The notes under the pieces were generated by a model that saw nothing but the letters and a program-made list of their open reading frames with translations, was not told the origin of the DNA and did no database searches. Below are positions 17,128 to 25,541 of a stretch of DNA of 64,000 bases, one piece after another; within the stretch, counting starts at the first letter, position 1, and every line of letters starts with the position of its first letter. The translations under genes and the position numbers were made by a program. The stretch is taken from positions 62,001 through 126,000 of the forward strand of contig NZ_HG917868.1 in the NCBI RefSeq assembly GCF_000577895.1. The letters run 5' to 3'. Source of the stretch: Clostridium bornimense (GTDB lineage: Bacteria; Bacillota; Clostridia; Clostridiales; Clostridiaceae).

Positions 17128-17832
17128 TTATTCTCCAAGATAAGCCGCTCTTACCTTATCGTCATGTAAAAGTTCATCAGCAGTACCTTGTAGTGTTATA
17201 CGTCCTGTTTCAAGTACGTAAGCTCTATCAGCAATAGAGAGAGCTTTATTAGCATTTTGTTCTACAAGAAGTATTGTAGTACCTGCTTTATTTATTTCTA
17301 CGATAGTGTCAAATATATCATTTACTACTAGTGGTGCTAATCCCATAGATGGTTCATCAAGAAGTAACATTTTAGGTCTATTCATTAAAGCACGACCGAT
17401 AGCTAACATTTGTTGCTCACCACCGGAAAGAGTTCCGGCATTTTGCTTGATTCTTTCTTTTAGTCTTGGAAACTTTTCAAAGACCATTTCATAGTCTTCT
17501 TCAATTGATTTTTTATCTTTTCTAAGGTAAGCACCAAGTTCTAGATTTTCCATAACAGAAAGGTTTGCGAAGATTTTTCTACCTTCCGGAACATGACTAA
17601 TGCCTTTAGCAACAAGTTTGTGAGGTGCCATACCTGTTATATTTTCTCCATTAAATATTATCTCACCATTTTTAGGCTTTTCTAATGAAGAAAGAGCTCT
17701 AAGAGTAGAAGTTTTACCGGCACCATTAGCGCCTATAAGAGTTACTATTTCACCTTGTTTTACTTCTAAGTTTATTTTTTTTAGTGCGTGGATACCTCCG
17801 TAAAAAATATCTAAGTTATTTATTTTAAGCAT
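17128..17832 (-). CDS. livF: Branched-chain amino acid ABC transporter, ATP-binding protein LivF
   Basis: One of two ATPases of the high-affinity Leu/Ile/Val uptake system. The product is 234 aa, with Walker A GANGAGKTS, signature LSGGEQQML, Walker B LLLDEPSMGL and the switch His region LVEQNA. It overlaps livG by eight bases, typical of coupled translation. Last gene of the liv operon on the minus strand. Confidence 0.93.
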   Translation of the reverse strand: MLKINNLDIFYGGIHALKKINLEVKQGEIVTLIGANGAGKTSTLRALSSLEKPKNGEIIFNGENITGMAPHKLVAKGISHVPEGRKIFANLSVMENLELGAYLRKDKKSIEEDYEMVFEKFPRLKERIKQNAGTLSGGEQQMLAIGRALMNRPKMLLLDEPSMGLAPLVVNDIFDTIVEINKAGTTILLVEQNANKALSIADRAYVLETGRITLQGTADELLHDDKVRAAYLGE

Positions 17833-18595
17833 TTACTGTGGCCTCCTCTCCTAGGTAAGCTTCAATTACTTTTGGATTATTCTTAATCTCATCTGGAGAA
17901 CCAGCAGCTATTACCTTACCATAATCAAGTACAGTTATTTTATCGCATATGCCCATAACTAGCTTCATATCATGCTCAATAAGTAGTATAGATACATCAT
18001 AAGTATCACGAATCCATCTTATTAAATCCGATAATTCAGCTGTTTCTTGTGGATTCATACCAGCTGCTGGTTCATCTAATAGTAAAAGTTTTGGTCCGGT
18101 AGCTAATGCTCTTACTATTTCTAGTCTACGTTGTTCACCGTAGGAAAGATTACTTGCTTTTTCATAACATTTATCTAGAAGATTAAATGTTTTAAGAAGA
18201 TCTTTAACTTCGGAATCCATGTTAGATTCTTCTCTTTTAAATCTAGGTGTTCTTAAAATAGAATCTAGTAAATTATATTTAAGTTTATAATCATAAGAAA
18301 TTTTTACATTATCTAAAACTGATAAATCAGAAAATAATCTTATATTTTGAAAAGTTCTAGCTATTTTCTTTGAAGTAATTATATAAGGTTTTAAACCTTG
18401 GATATCTTCTCCTAAGTAGGAGATTGTTCCGGAGGTTGGAGCATATACGCCTGTTAACATATTAAAAACAGTAGTTTTTCCAGCACCGTTTGGACCAATA
18501 AGGCCTACAACTTCTTTTTCACCGATATTTAGAGAAAAGTTAGATACGGCAACTAGTCCACCAAATTTTATTGTAAGATCTTTTACGTCTAACAT
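17825..18595 (-). CDS. livG: Branched-chain amino acid ABC transporter, ATP-binding protein LivG
   Basis: The partner ATPase of LivF. Walker A is GPNGAGKTT, the signature is LSYGEQRRLE, Walker B is LLLDEPAAGMNP and the H-loop is LLIEHDM. I choose the ATG at 18595 (MLDVKDLTIKFGGL, the usual family start, with AGGA upstream). The longer reading to 18634 extends into sequence brought by, or lying next to, the inserted IS607-like element. It now lies behind the transposon, so it may depend on read-through from livM or on a promoter in the element. Confidence 0.92.
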   Translation of the reverse strand: MLDVKDLTIKFGGLVAVSNFSLNIGEKEVVGLIGPNGAGKTTVFNMLTGVYAPTSGTISYLGEDIQGLKPYIITSKKIARTFQNIRLFSDLSVLDNVKISYDYKLKYNLLDSILRTPRFKREESNMDSEVKDLLKTFNLLDKCYEKASNLSYGEQRRLEIVRALATGPKLLLLDEPAAGMNPQETAELSDLIRWIRDTYDVSILLIEHDMKLVMGICDKITVLDYGKVIAAGSPDEIKNNPKVIEAYLGEEATVNA

Positions 18596-18599
18596 GTTA

Positions 18600-18754
18600 A
18601 TCCTGCTACTCAAAATATGGACAAATATATCCATTCCGAGATTTTTCCTTCTTCATCCTGTCTCATTTTGTTATAAAGAACTACTTTGATTTGGTATAAC
18701 AGTCCAAAGGCGTAAATTCCGAACTAGCCATCCGTACATATCTATAAAATTTGT
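18600..18754 (-). ncRNA. Candidate omega RNA (TnpB guide RNA) and element right end
   Basis: The sequence after the tnpB stop on the minus strand, with segments GGATGGCTAGTTCGG and AATTTACGCCTTTGGAC, is non-coding. It lies where IS200/IS605 and IS607-type TnpB elements encode their guide RNA, overlapping the gene's 3' end and running to the right end. I infer the RNA from position and from known TnpB biology, and its exact ends are not determined. Confidence 0.35.
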
Positions 18755-19945
18755 TTATGCTATTTTATAGATTTTAGCATCTTTTAAATTAAGACTAGCA
18801 TTATAGTCTCTATCTTCAACATAACCACAATGACACTTATAAATTCTATCTTTAAGTTTTAAATCACTTTTAATAGAACCACAGTTATTACATAGTTTAC
18901 TTGAAGGGTAAAATCTATCTACTATTCTTAGTTCAATACCAAATAGGTTGCATTTGTAGTTTAATTTATTTCTAAATTCATATAACTTTTGTTGAACAAC
19001 TGCTTTGGATAAATGCCTGTTCTTCATCATTCCATTTACATTTAAGTCTTCAATAGTTATATAGCGTGGTTTTTGCTTAACTATTTCATAAATTGTTTTA
19101 TTAATATAATCTGTTCTAATATTAGTAAGTCTTTGATGAATACTCTGTACTTTAACTATTTGTTTTTGAATATTTTGCCTAGTAGCATCTCCTTTCTTAT
19201 TCTTATTTCTTAATTTTAAACTTTCATATTTCCTTGAAAGCCTTTTTTGTTCATTTTTTAATTTCTTTTCTAACTTTCTTATTTTTTGTGTTTTGTTAAT
19301 ATTCTTAAATTTTTGTTTATTGCTACATATAGCCAAATCTTTAACGCCTAAGTCAATTCCTATACCTTCGGTATACTCTCCACTTGGAATAGTCCAATCT
19401 GTATCTATAATAACTGATACATAATACCTATTATACTTTTTAGAAACAGTACCACTTATAACTTTTGCACCTACTGGAATATATCCATATTCCTTTAATC
19501 TAACATTCTTCAGTGTAGGTATCATGATTCTATGTCTATCTACTTTCCAATCGCCTTTATTATTTTTAGGAAAGTACAATTTAATATCGTCATTCTTTTT
19601 CTTTTTAAATCTAGGAAACTTACATTGACCGTTAAAGAATCTTTTATATGCAGTTTCAGCGTTTTGAATTGCCTTTTTTCTTGCTTTAGAACCACAATTA
19701 TTTATCCAGCTATATTTTTCTAAACATTTAACTTTATTATTAATGTACTTGTCAAAATCATTAGCACTGATAAATGATTCTTTTTTATCAATAAAACCTT
19801 CTTTATATTGACTATATAGCTGACTGTTTGTGAACAAATAATGATTATATAGCCATCTACATACACCAATACTTTGATTAATTTTTTCTATCTGCTTATG
19901 AGTCGGCTTTATTTCTACTTTATATGCTCTTAGCAATTTTCTCAT
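18755..19945 (-). CDS. tnpB: TnpB RNA-guided endonuclease (IS200/IS605-IS607 type)
   Basis: The product is 396 aa, with the N-terminal helical TnpB domain (MRKLLRAYKVEIKPTHKQ), a split RuvC nuclease and a zinc ribbon. The catalytic acidic residues are all present: D198 in GIDLG, E299 in ITIEDLNV and D380 in DRDYNASLN. The zinc-ribbon Cys are C352, C355, C371 and C373. TnpB proteins of this family are RNA-guided DNA nucleases that help retain the transposon. The ribosome-binding site GGAAAGAG precedes the ATG. It appears intact, although its tnpA neighbour is a remnant. Confidence 0.92.
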   Translation of the reverse strand: MRKLLRAYKVEIKPTHKQIEKINQSIGVCRWLYNHYLFTNSQLYSQYKEGFIDKKESFISANDFDKYINNKVKCLEKYSWINNCGSKARKKAIQNAETAYKRFFNGQCKFPRFKKKKNDDIKLYFPKNNKGDWKVDRHRIMIPTLKNVRLKEYGYIPVGAKVISGTVSKKYNRYYVSVIIDTDWTIPSGEYTEGIGIDLGVKDLAICSNKQKFKNINKTQKIRKLEKKLKNEQKRLSRKYESLKLRNKNKKGDATRQNIQKQIVKVQSIHQRLTNIRTDYINKTIYEIVKQKPRYITIEDLNVNGMMKNRHLSKAVVQQKLYEFRNKLNYKCNLFGIELRIVDRFYPSSKLCNNCGSIKSDLKLKDRIYKCHCGYVEDRDYNASLNLKDAKIYKIA

Positions 19946-19946
19946 C

Positions 19947-20122
19947 TCTTTCCAGCGTCTTTGTGATTAAATATTATTATGTCTATTTTGTTTTCCATAT
20001 ATTCATCAATGAGTTTATTGCATATAAAGTTCTATATCTATCACAATGTTGTAATGTCTTAACACTTACACCAAATAAGTCAGCAAAATCTTTAGTTTTT
20101 TTATTATGTGTTTATTTGTCAT
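19947..20122 (-). pseudogene. Remnant of IS607-type serine recombinase TnpA (MerR-like HTH)
   Basis: Upstream of tnpB the minus strand reads, across a frameshift in an A-run, TKDFADLFGVSVKTLQ followed by DRYRTLYA. This closely resembles the N-terminal helix-turn-helix of IS607 TnpA. The catalytic resolvase domain is absent. A later frame gives EYMENKIDIIIFNHKDAGKR before the tnpB start, which looks like the join of a large internal deletion. Confidence 0.6.
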
Positions 20123-20188
20123 TAATATAACCTTGAGTAGATATTATCGCATTTAAACACGTTTGTTTATGTTATTAATAACTAATTA

Positions 20189-21133
20189 TCATTCCTTTGC
20201 TTTAGATTTCTTTTTAAATTTTTTAAGTACATCTGTTATTTCCATGTTACCAAATAGTCCCTTAGGTCTAAAAATCATAACAATTATCAATGCTAAAGAA
20301 TAGAAAATCATTCTTAAGTCAGCAAAGCTTCTAAGTGCTTCTGGTAATATAGTTAGAACAATAGCAGCAATGATAGAACCAGAGATAGATCCCATACCAC
20401 CAAGAACTACAAAAGTTAAAATCTCAATTGATTTCAAGAAGTTAAATGCTGTTGGTTGAATAAATCCATTTTGATGAGCGAAAAGTCCACCAGCAATTCC
20501 TGCAAAGAAAACAGAAACTAAAAAAGCCATTATTTTATATTTTGTAGTATTAACACCCATTGCTTCAGCAGCAATTTCATTTTCTCTAATAGCAATCATA
20601 GATCTACCTTTAGAAGAATGAATGATATTAGCGATAACAACTATAGTTAACACCATAGCAAAGTATACAAGAGTAAAATTAGTTTCACGAGGGATACTAG
20701 ACAAACCTCTAGCACCACCAAGAGCATCGATATTTGTTATTAAAACTCTTATAATCTCACATATACCTAAAGTTGCTATAGCAAAATAATCTCCTTTTAA
20801 TTTAAGAGTAGGTAACCCTACTAGGAAACCTATAACTGTTGCAAATAGTGCACCAATTATTATAGAAACTATAAATGGTATATTTGTTGTTGTTGATAAG
20901 TAGGCAGAAGTGTAAGCTCCAATTGCCATAAAGCCAGAATGGCCCAAGCTAAGTTGTCCTGTAAATCCAGTAATTAAGTTTAGAGAAACAGCTAAGATTA
21001 CACTTATGCAACAAGAAACTAATATCCTTGAATAGTATCTATTAAGAATTCCAGAAGATATAAGAAAACTGAAAAATAAATATGCGCATATAATTAATGC
21101 AACCCAAGTAATGAGTTTTTTATATTTTTTCAT
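20189..21133 (-). CDS. livM: Branched-chain amino acid ABC transporter permease LivM
   Basis: A 314-aa permease with about eight to nine transmembrane segments. Recognisable are LNLITGFTGQLSLGHSGFMAIGAYTSA, the EAMGVNTTKYK coupling loop and GGMGSISGSIIAA. It forms the channel with LivH. It lies nine bases after livH. Downstream it should adjoin livG but is separated from it by the IS607-like insertion. Confidence 0.93.
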   Translation of the reverse strand: MKKYKKLITWVALIICAYLFFSFLISSGILNRYYSRILVSCCISVILAVSLNLITGFTGQLSLGHSGFMAIGAYTSAYLSTTTNIPFIVSIIIGALFATVIGFLVGLPTLKLKGDYFAIATLGICEIIRVLITNIDALGGARGLSSIPRETNFTLVYFAMVLTIVVIANIIHSSKGRSMIAIRENEIAAEAMGVNTTKYKIMAFLVSVFFAGIAGGLFAHQNGFIQPTAFNFLKSIEILTFVVLGGMGSISGSIIAAIVLTILPEALRSFADLRMIFYSLALIIVMIFRPKGLFGNMEITDVLKKFKKKSKAKE

Positions 21134-21142
21134 TTATATCAC

Positions 21143-22018
21143 CTACACTTTCTCATTAGATTTCTTACCAAGTAATCCAGATGGTTTAACTAGTAAGATG
21201 ACTATTAGAATTCCAAATACAATTGCATCAGATAGTGTAGTTGAGATATATGCTTTTGTAAGAGTTTCTGTTAATCCAATAAGAATACCACCTATAAGTG
21301 CTCCAGGAATACTTCCGATTCCACCTAGTACAGCAGCTATAAATGCTTTAAGACCAGGTACAACACCCATATAAGGACCAACAGAGTTAAAAGCTAAAGA
21401 AACTAGAACACCGGCTGCACCAGCTAATGCAGAACCAATGGCAAATGTTGCGGAAATAGTAGTATTTACATTGATACCCATTAAAGAAGCAGCTTCTATA
21501 TCATAAGAAGAAGCTCTCATTGCCTTACCTATCTTAGTTTTAAACACTATAAATTGAAGGAGAATTACAAGGATAATTGATACAACTAAAGTTAAAGCTT
21601 TTGATGTGTCAATTGATAGGCTACCAATATTGAGAACATTTGTACTTAATAATTTTGGAAAAGCTTTAGTATCAGGCCCTACTAAATATACCATTCCATT
21701 CTCTAAAAGAAGAGATACTCCTATGGCTGTTATAAGTAGTGTTATTCTAGGAGAGTTTCTAAGTGGTTTATAAGCCACTTTTTCAATTAAAACTCCTAGT
21801 AGTGCAGATGCCAACATTGATAATAATAATGTTGGAATTAGTGGAAGCTTTAGCGTTGATCCACAAAATATACCTACAAAGGCACCAATCATGTATATAT
21901 CACCATGGGCAAAGTTAATTAAATTTATTATTCCATATACCATGGTATAACCTAGGGCTATTAATGCATAAATAGACCCTAGTGAAAGACCATTAGTAAG
22001 TTGTTGCAATAGTTCCAT
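21143..22018 (-). CDS. livH: Branched-chain amino acid ABC transporter permease LivH
   Basis: A 291-aa permease with about eight transmembrane segments. Features are NGLSLGSIYALIALGYTMVYGIINLINFAHGD at the N-terminus, EAASLMGINV in the coupling loop and GGIGSIPGALIGG near the end. It follows livJ by 20 bases and precedes livM by nine, within one operon. Confidence 0.93.
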   Translation of the reverse strand: MELLQQLTNGLSLGSIYALIALGYTMVYGIINLINFAHGDIYMIGAFVGIFCGSTLKLPLIPTLLLSMLASALLGVLIEKVAYKPLRNSPRITLLITAIGVSLLLENGMVYLVGPDTKAFPKLLSTNVLNIGSLSIDTSKALTLVVSIILVILLQFIVFKTKIGKAMRASSYDIEAASLMGINVNTTISATFAIGSALAGAAGVLVSLAFNSVGPYMGVVPGLKAFIAAVLGGIGSIPGALIGGILIGLTETLTKAYISTTLSDAIVFGILIVILLVKPSGLLGKKSNEKV

Positions 22019-22038
22019 TTTAAATCCTCCTTCATAGA

Positions 22039-23178
22039 TTATGGATTTATTTTCTTAACTAATGTTTGTTTTCCATCTTGAATTTTTATTACTGATACAC
22101 TCTTTATTGGATTTCTATTTTTATCAAATGTAACATGACCAGTAATTGTATCTAAGTCAGTTTTTGCAAGAGCATCTTTTATTGCATCAGCATCAGTAGA
22201 ACCAGCAGATTCTATAGCATTTGTTAATACTTGTAGAGTACTGTAAGATAAAGCAGCAAATGCATCTGGATCGGTATTATATTTTTCTTTATAAGATTTT
22301 ACGAAGTTTTGTACATCTTCAGACTCATCTTCTGGAGAGTAGTGATTAACAAATATAGCACCTTCTACAGAATCTCCGCCAATTTCAAATAACTTAGGTG
22401 AATCCCAACCGTCACCACCAAGGAATTGAGCAGATATACCAGCAGTTCTTGCTTGATCAGTAATAAGTCCAACAGTATCGTAGTAATCAGGTAATACTAA
22501 AACATCAGGATTTAAGTTCTTAATTTTAGTTAATTGAGCACTGAAATCTTTATCACCGCTGTTATAAGAATCAAAAGATACTACTTCTCCACCAGCAGCT
22601 TCAAATTTTTTCTTGAAAGTCTCTGCGATTCCTTTAGAGTAATCAGAAGAAACGTTATATAATATAGAAGCTTTTTTCGCACTTAAATCTTCTGTAGCAT
22701 ATTTAGATAAAGTTTCACCTTGTAATGAATCTATATAACAACCTCTAAATACGTATTCTCCACCTTTTTTAGTTATATTAGGTTCTGTTGCTGTTGGAGA
22801 AATCATTGGTATCTGGTCTGATTTTGCTCTATCTGCTATAGCAGTACTTGAACCGGAAGTAACTGCGCCAAATATCATAGAAACCTCTTCTTTATTTACT
22901 AGCTTGTCATAAGCATTAAGCGCTTTAGTTGCATCAGCTTCATCATCTTCAAAAAGAAGTTTGATTTTTTTGCCATCAAATCCACCATTAGCGTTATACT
23001 CGTCTATAAATAATTCTGCTCCATTTTTAACTGAAGTACCATAACTTGAAGCGTCTCCTGTTAATGGTCCAATGCCCCCAATTAGAATTTCATCTTCAGA
23101 TTTTTGCGATCCACATCCAACTAAAGATGTTAATGACAAGGTAGCTAATACTACCATTGATAGTAACTTTTTCTTCAT
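22039..23178 (-). CDS. livJ: Branched-chain amino acid ABC transporter substrate-binding lipoprotein
   Basis: A 379-aa extracellular binding protein with a lipoprotein signal peptide (MKKKLLSMVVLATLSLTSLVGCGS; lipobox LVGC, acylated Cys about residue 22). The mature part is a type I periplasmic-binding fold with GPLTGDASSYG, NGAELFIDEYNANGG and the SGSSTAIADRAK ligand region. First gene of the operon, strong ribosome-binding site (AAAAAGGGGGC). LivJ and LivK cannot be told apart in a single-receptor operon. Confidence 0.93.
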   Translation of the reverse strand: MKKKLLSMVVLATLSLTSLVGCGSQKSEDEILIGGIGPLTGDASSYGTSVKNGAELFIDEYNANGGFDGKKIKLLFEDDEADATKALNAYDKLVNKEEVSMIFGAVTSGSSTAIADRAKSDQIPMISPTATEPNITKKGGEYVFRGCYIDSLQGETLSKYATEDLSAKKASILYNVSSDYSKGIAETFKKKFEAAGGEVVSFDSYNSGDKDFSAQLTKIKNLNPDVLVLPDYYDTVGLITDQARTAGISAQFLGGDGWDSPKLFEIGGDSVEGAIFVNHYSPEDESEDVQNFVKSYKEKYNTDPDAFAALSYSTLQVLTNAIESAGSTDADAIKDALAKTDLDTITGHVTFDKNRNPIKSVSVIKIQDGKQTLVKKINP

Positions 23179-23656
23179 AATAATTGCCCCCTTTTTATTA
23201 AAAATGAAAGAATAATAATATATAATTTCAAATCTAAAATTATTATAACACCAATATTATCAAAATAGTAACAATAATACAATATATACAAGTATTAAAA
23301 ATGAAAATAATAAAAAAAATGAATAGTGTGTATAAATTTACAAAATAAAGAGATATAGCACGATTGCTATAAAATAAATATAGTGTTCGTTTACATAACA
23401 GGATGTTTTATTATAAAATTTAGTATAGTGGAACAATTAAATCCAATATTTTCAATAAATGATGAATTTGCAAGAAATGAAAGGAAAGACGTCATTTGTG
23501 AAATTAATGAAGGAGTATTGACAGTAATTTCTATAAAAATACATAGATGGAATAAAAGAGACAAAACAGTTATATAATATGTGATAATTAATTTTATTAT
23601 GATAAAATTATAAACATGATTATAAAAATAAGTTTATTTATATAGAAGGTGTAGAA
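23179..23656. other. Divergent intergenic region between livJ and the ABC-class ATPase gene
   Basis: About 480 bases, very AT-rich. On the minus strand TTACTA, 18 bases and TATAAT (near 23240-23270) is a weak promoter candidate for livJ. A 64-codon frame at 23383-23577 begins at GTG without a ribosome-binding site and is not called. No riboswitch or clear operator is seen. Confidence 0.4.
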
Positions 23657-25357
23657 ATGAGGAGTTCAGAAGAATTAAGAAAAAAATTAATTAGTATTGA
23701 TGGAAGAGGATATAAGGCTTATAAGGATTTGGAAGGGCAATATAAGTTTAAAGATTATATTTTAAGTATAGATCATGTGCAAGGAGATCCATTTGCATCA
23801 CCATCAAGAGTTAGGGTTATAGTAGATCAAAATGTAGCTAAAATACCGATGGAGCTTATTGATAAAAAATATAAGAATATAGCTGTTGCAGATTATATAA
23901 CAAGAGAGTTTTACTCCAATATATATAAGAAAGGTGAAAGAATATTTGGATCTGGCAAGAGCGGGTTAATATCTATAAGTAAATGTACGCAAGAGGTTTT
24001 AGAGAGAACAGCTATAATTATAGATAGAGAGAAAATAGAAGCTAGATTTTATGTAGGGTTTCCTGCTAGAGGGAGAAGCGTACTTGCAAAGGAATTAGAA
24101 AAAATAATATACAATGTAATTCCTTCTATAGTAGAAAGTTCTTTAATATATAATAACTTAAATAAAAATCAACTTATTAGTAAAGTTAAATTAAGTGAAG
24201 ATCAACAGTTTATAAGAGAAAAAATGAAAGAAGAAGGATTAGTAGCTTTTGTAGCCAATGGGTCCATATTACCAAGAGAGAGTGGAGTATCAGATAAACC
24301 TTTAAAGAGTGCAATACCTTTTGTATCACCAAAGACATTAGAGGTGGAATTTAATACACCTAATAAAGGTATTATAAAAGGTATGGGTATAAAAAAAGGA
24401 ATAACAATTATAGTTGGTGGTGGATATCATGGTAAATCTACTTTACTTAAAGCTTTAGAAGTTGGAGTGTATAATCATATAAATGGTGATGGGAGAGAGT
24501 TTGTTATAACAGATGATACTGCATTTAAGATTAGAGCAGAAGATGGAAGAGCAGTAACTGGAGATGATATATCATTATTTATTAATAATATACCTAGCGG
24601 AAAGGATACAAAGAGGTTCTTTACGGAAAATGCTAGTGGTAGTACATCACAAGCGGCCAATATAGTTGAAGCTATAGAAAGTGGGACTAATGTATTATTA
24701 ATTGATGAAGATACTTCCGCTACTAATTTTATGATGAGAGATGAATTAATGCAAAAGTTAGTAGCAAAAGAGCAAGAACCTATAACGCCATTTATAGAAG
24801 TTGTGAAACCTTTATATAGTCAAAAAAATATATCTACAATTATGGTAGTAGGAAGTTCAGGAGATTTTTTTGATGTGGCAGATTGTGTTATTCAAATGGA
24901 TAACTATGAAGCTAAAGATGTAAGCGAAGAAGCTAAAAGGTTAATGAGAGGTGTAGTTTTATCAAGGATAGAAGAAAGAAATCTTAAGATAAATATAGAT
25001 TTTAGCAGAAAGATAAAGAAAGGTACAATAGAAGCAGGTCATAAAGGAATAAAGATAAAAACCTTTGGTAAAGATGGTATAAGTATAAATAGAGAAGATA
25101 TAGATTTAAGAGCAGTTGAGCAAATAGTAGATGGAGAACAATTGAATTCAATAGGATCTATTATGAAGTGGACTGAAGAAAATATTATGGATAGAAATTT
25201 AAAATTTGGTGAACTGGTAAACTTGATTATTGATACTATAAATGAGCGCGGATTAATATCTATGGAAAAAATGAAAGGTGGCTGGGGAAGTTTAGCTATG
25301 CCAAGGAAACAGGAGATAATGGCTGCTTATAATAGATATAGAAAATTAAAAATATGA
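23657..25357 (+). CDS. ABC-class ATPase of unknown function (COG3044-type)
   Basis: A 566-aa soluble protein of the predicted ABC-class ATPase family. Residues about 1-240 form an N-terminal region with GDPFASPSRVRV, then the ATPase core follows with Walker A GGGYHGKSTLLKALE, TASGSTSQAANIVEAIE in the signature position, Walker B LLIDEDTSATNFM and a C-terminal WGSLAMPRKQEIMAA. No transmembrane segments and no permease partner, so transport is unlikely. The role is unknown. Its own terminator follows. Confidence 0.85.
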   Translation: MRSSEELRKKLISIDGRGYKAYKDLEGQYKFKDYILSIDHVQGDPFASPSRVRVIVDQNVAKIPMELIDKKYKNIAVADYITREFYSNIYKKGERIFGSGKSGLISISKCTQEVLERTAIIIDREKIEARFYVGFPARGRSVLAKELEKIIYNVIPSIVESSLIYNNLNKNQLISKVKLSEDQQFIREKMKEEGLVAFVANGSILPRESGVSDKPLKSAIPFVSPKTLEVEFNTPNKGIIKGMGIKKGITIIVGGGYHGKSTLLKALEVGVYNHINGDGREFVITDDTAFKIRAEDGRAVTGDDISLFINNIPSGKDTKRFFTENASGSTSQAANIVEAIESGTNVLLIDEDTSATNFMMRDELMQKLVAKEQEPITPFIEVVKPLYSQKNISTIMVVGSSGDFFDVADCVIQMDNYEAKDVSEEAKRLMRGVVLSRIEERNLKINIDFSRKIKKGTIEAGHKGIKIKTFGKDGISINREDIDLRAVEQIVDGEQLNSIGSIMKWTEENIMDRNLKFGELVNLIIDTINERGLISMEKMKGGWGSLAMPRKQEIMAAYNRYRKLKI

Positions 25358-25372
25358 GGATATAGAATTATT

Positions 25373-25419
25373 AAAGGATATTACAAGATTCTACAAAAAT
25401 CTTGCAATATCCTTTTTTT
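25373..25419 (+). terminator. Terminator of the ABC-class ATPase gene
   Basis: AAAGGATATT.CAAGATT pairs with AATCTTG.AATATCCTTT with one mismatch, then seven T residues. Confidence 0.85.
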
Positions 25420-25541
25420 GAGCGTAAAAACCATTTGTTTATACCAATAAATTAAAAGCCTACATAAAAAATACATAATAAAAAGGTATAAATAGGAAAG
25501 AAAAAGAAAAATGTAGAAAAAAGTAAAAAAAGGAGGATGCT

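Larger units (their letters stand above)
18630..20170 (-). mobile_element. IS607-like element with tnpB and degraded tnpA, inserted in the liv operon
   Basis: An approximately 1.5-kb insertion separates livM from livG, which normally adjoin. It carries an intact TnpB gene and, upstream of it, the frameshifted start of a MerR/HTH-type serine recombinase typical of IS607. The ends are approximate because I did not find clear terminal repeats, which IS607 elements lack. Without TnpA it is probably unable to move by itself. Confidence 0.7.

Noticed and set aside
23383-23577. 64-codon plus-strand ORF upstream of the ABC-class ATPase gene
   Set aside because: GTG start without a ribosome-binding site, no recognisable domain, and it lies in an AT-rich divergent promoter region.
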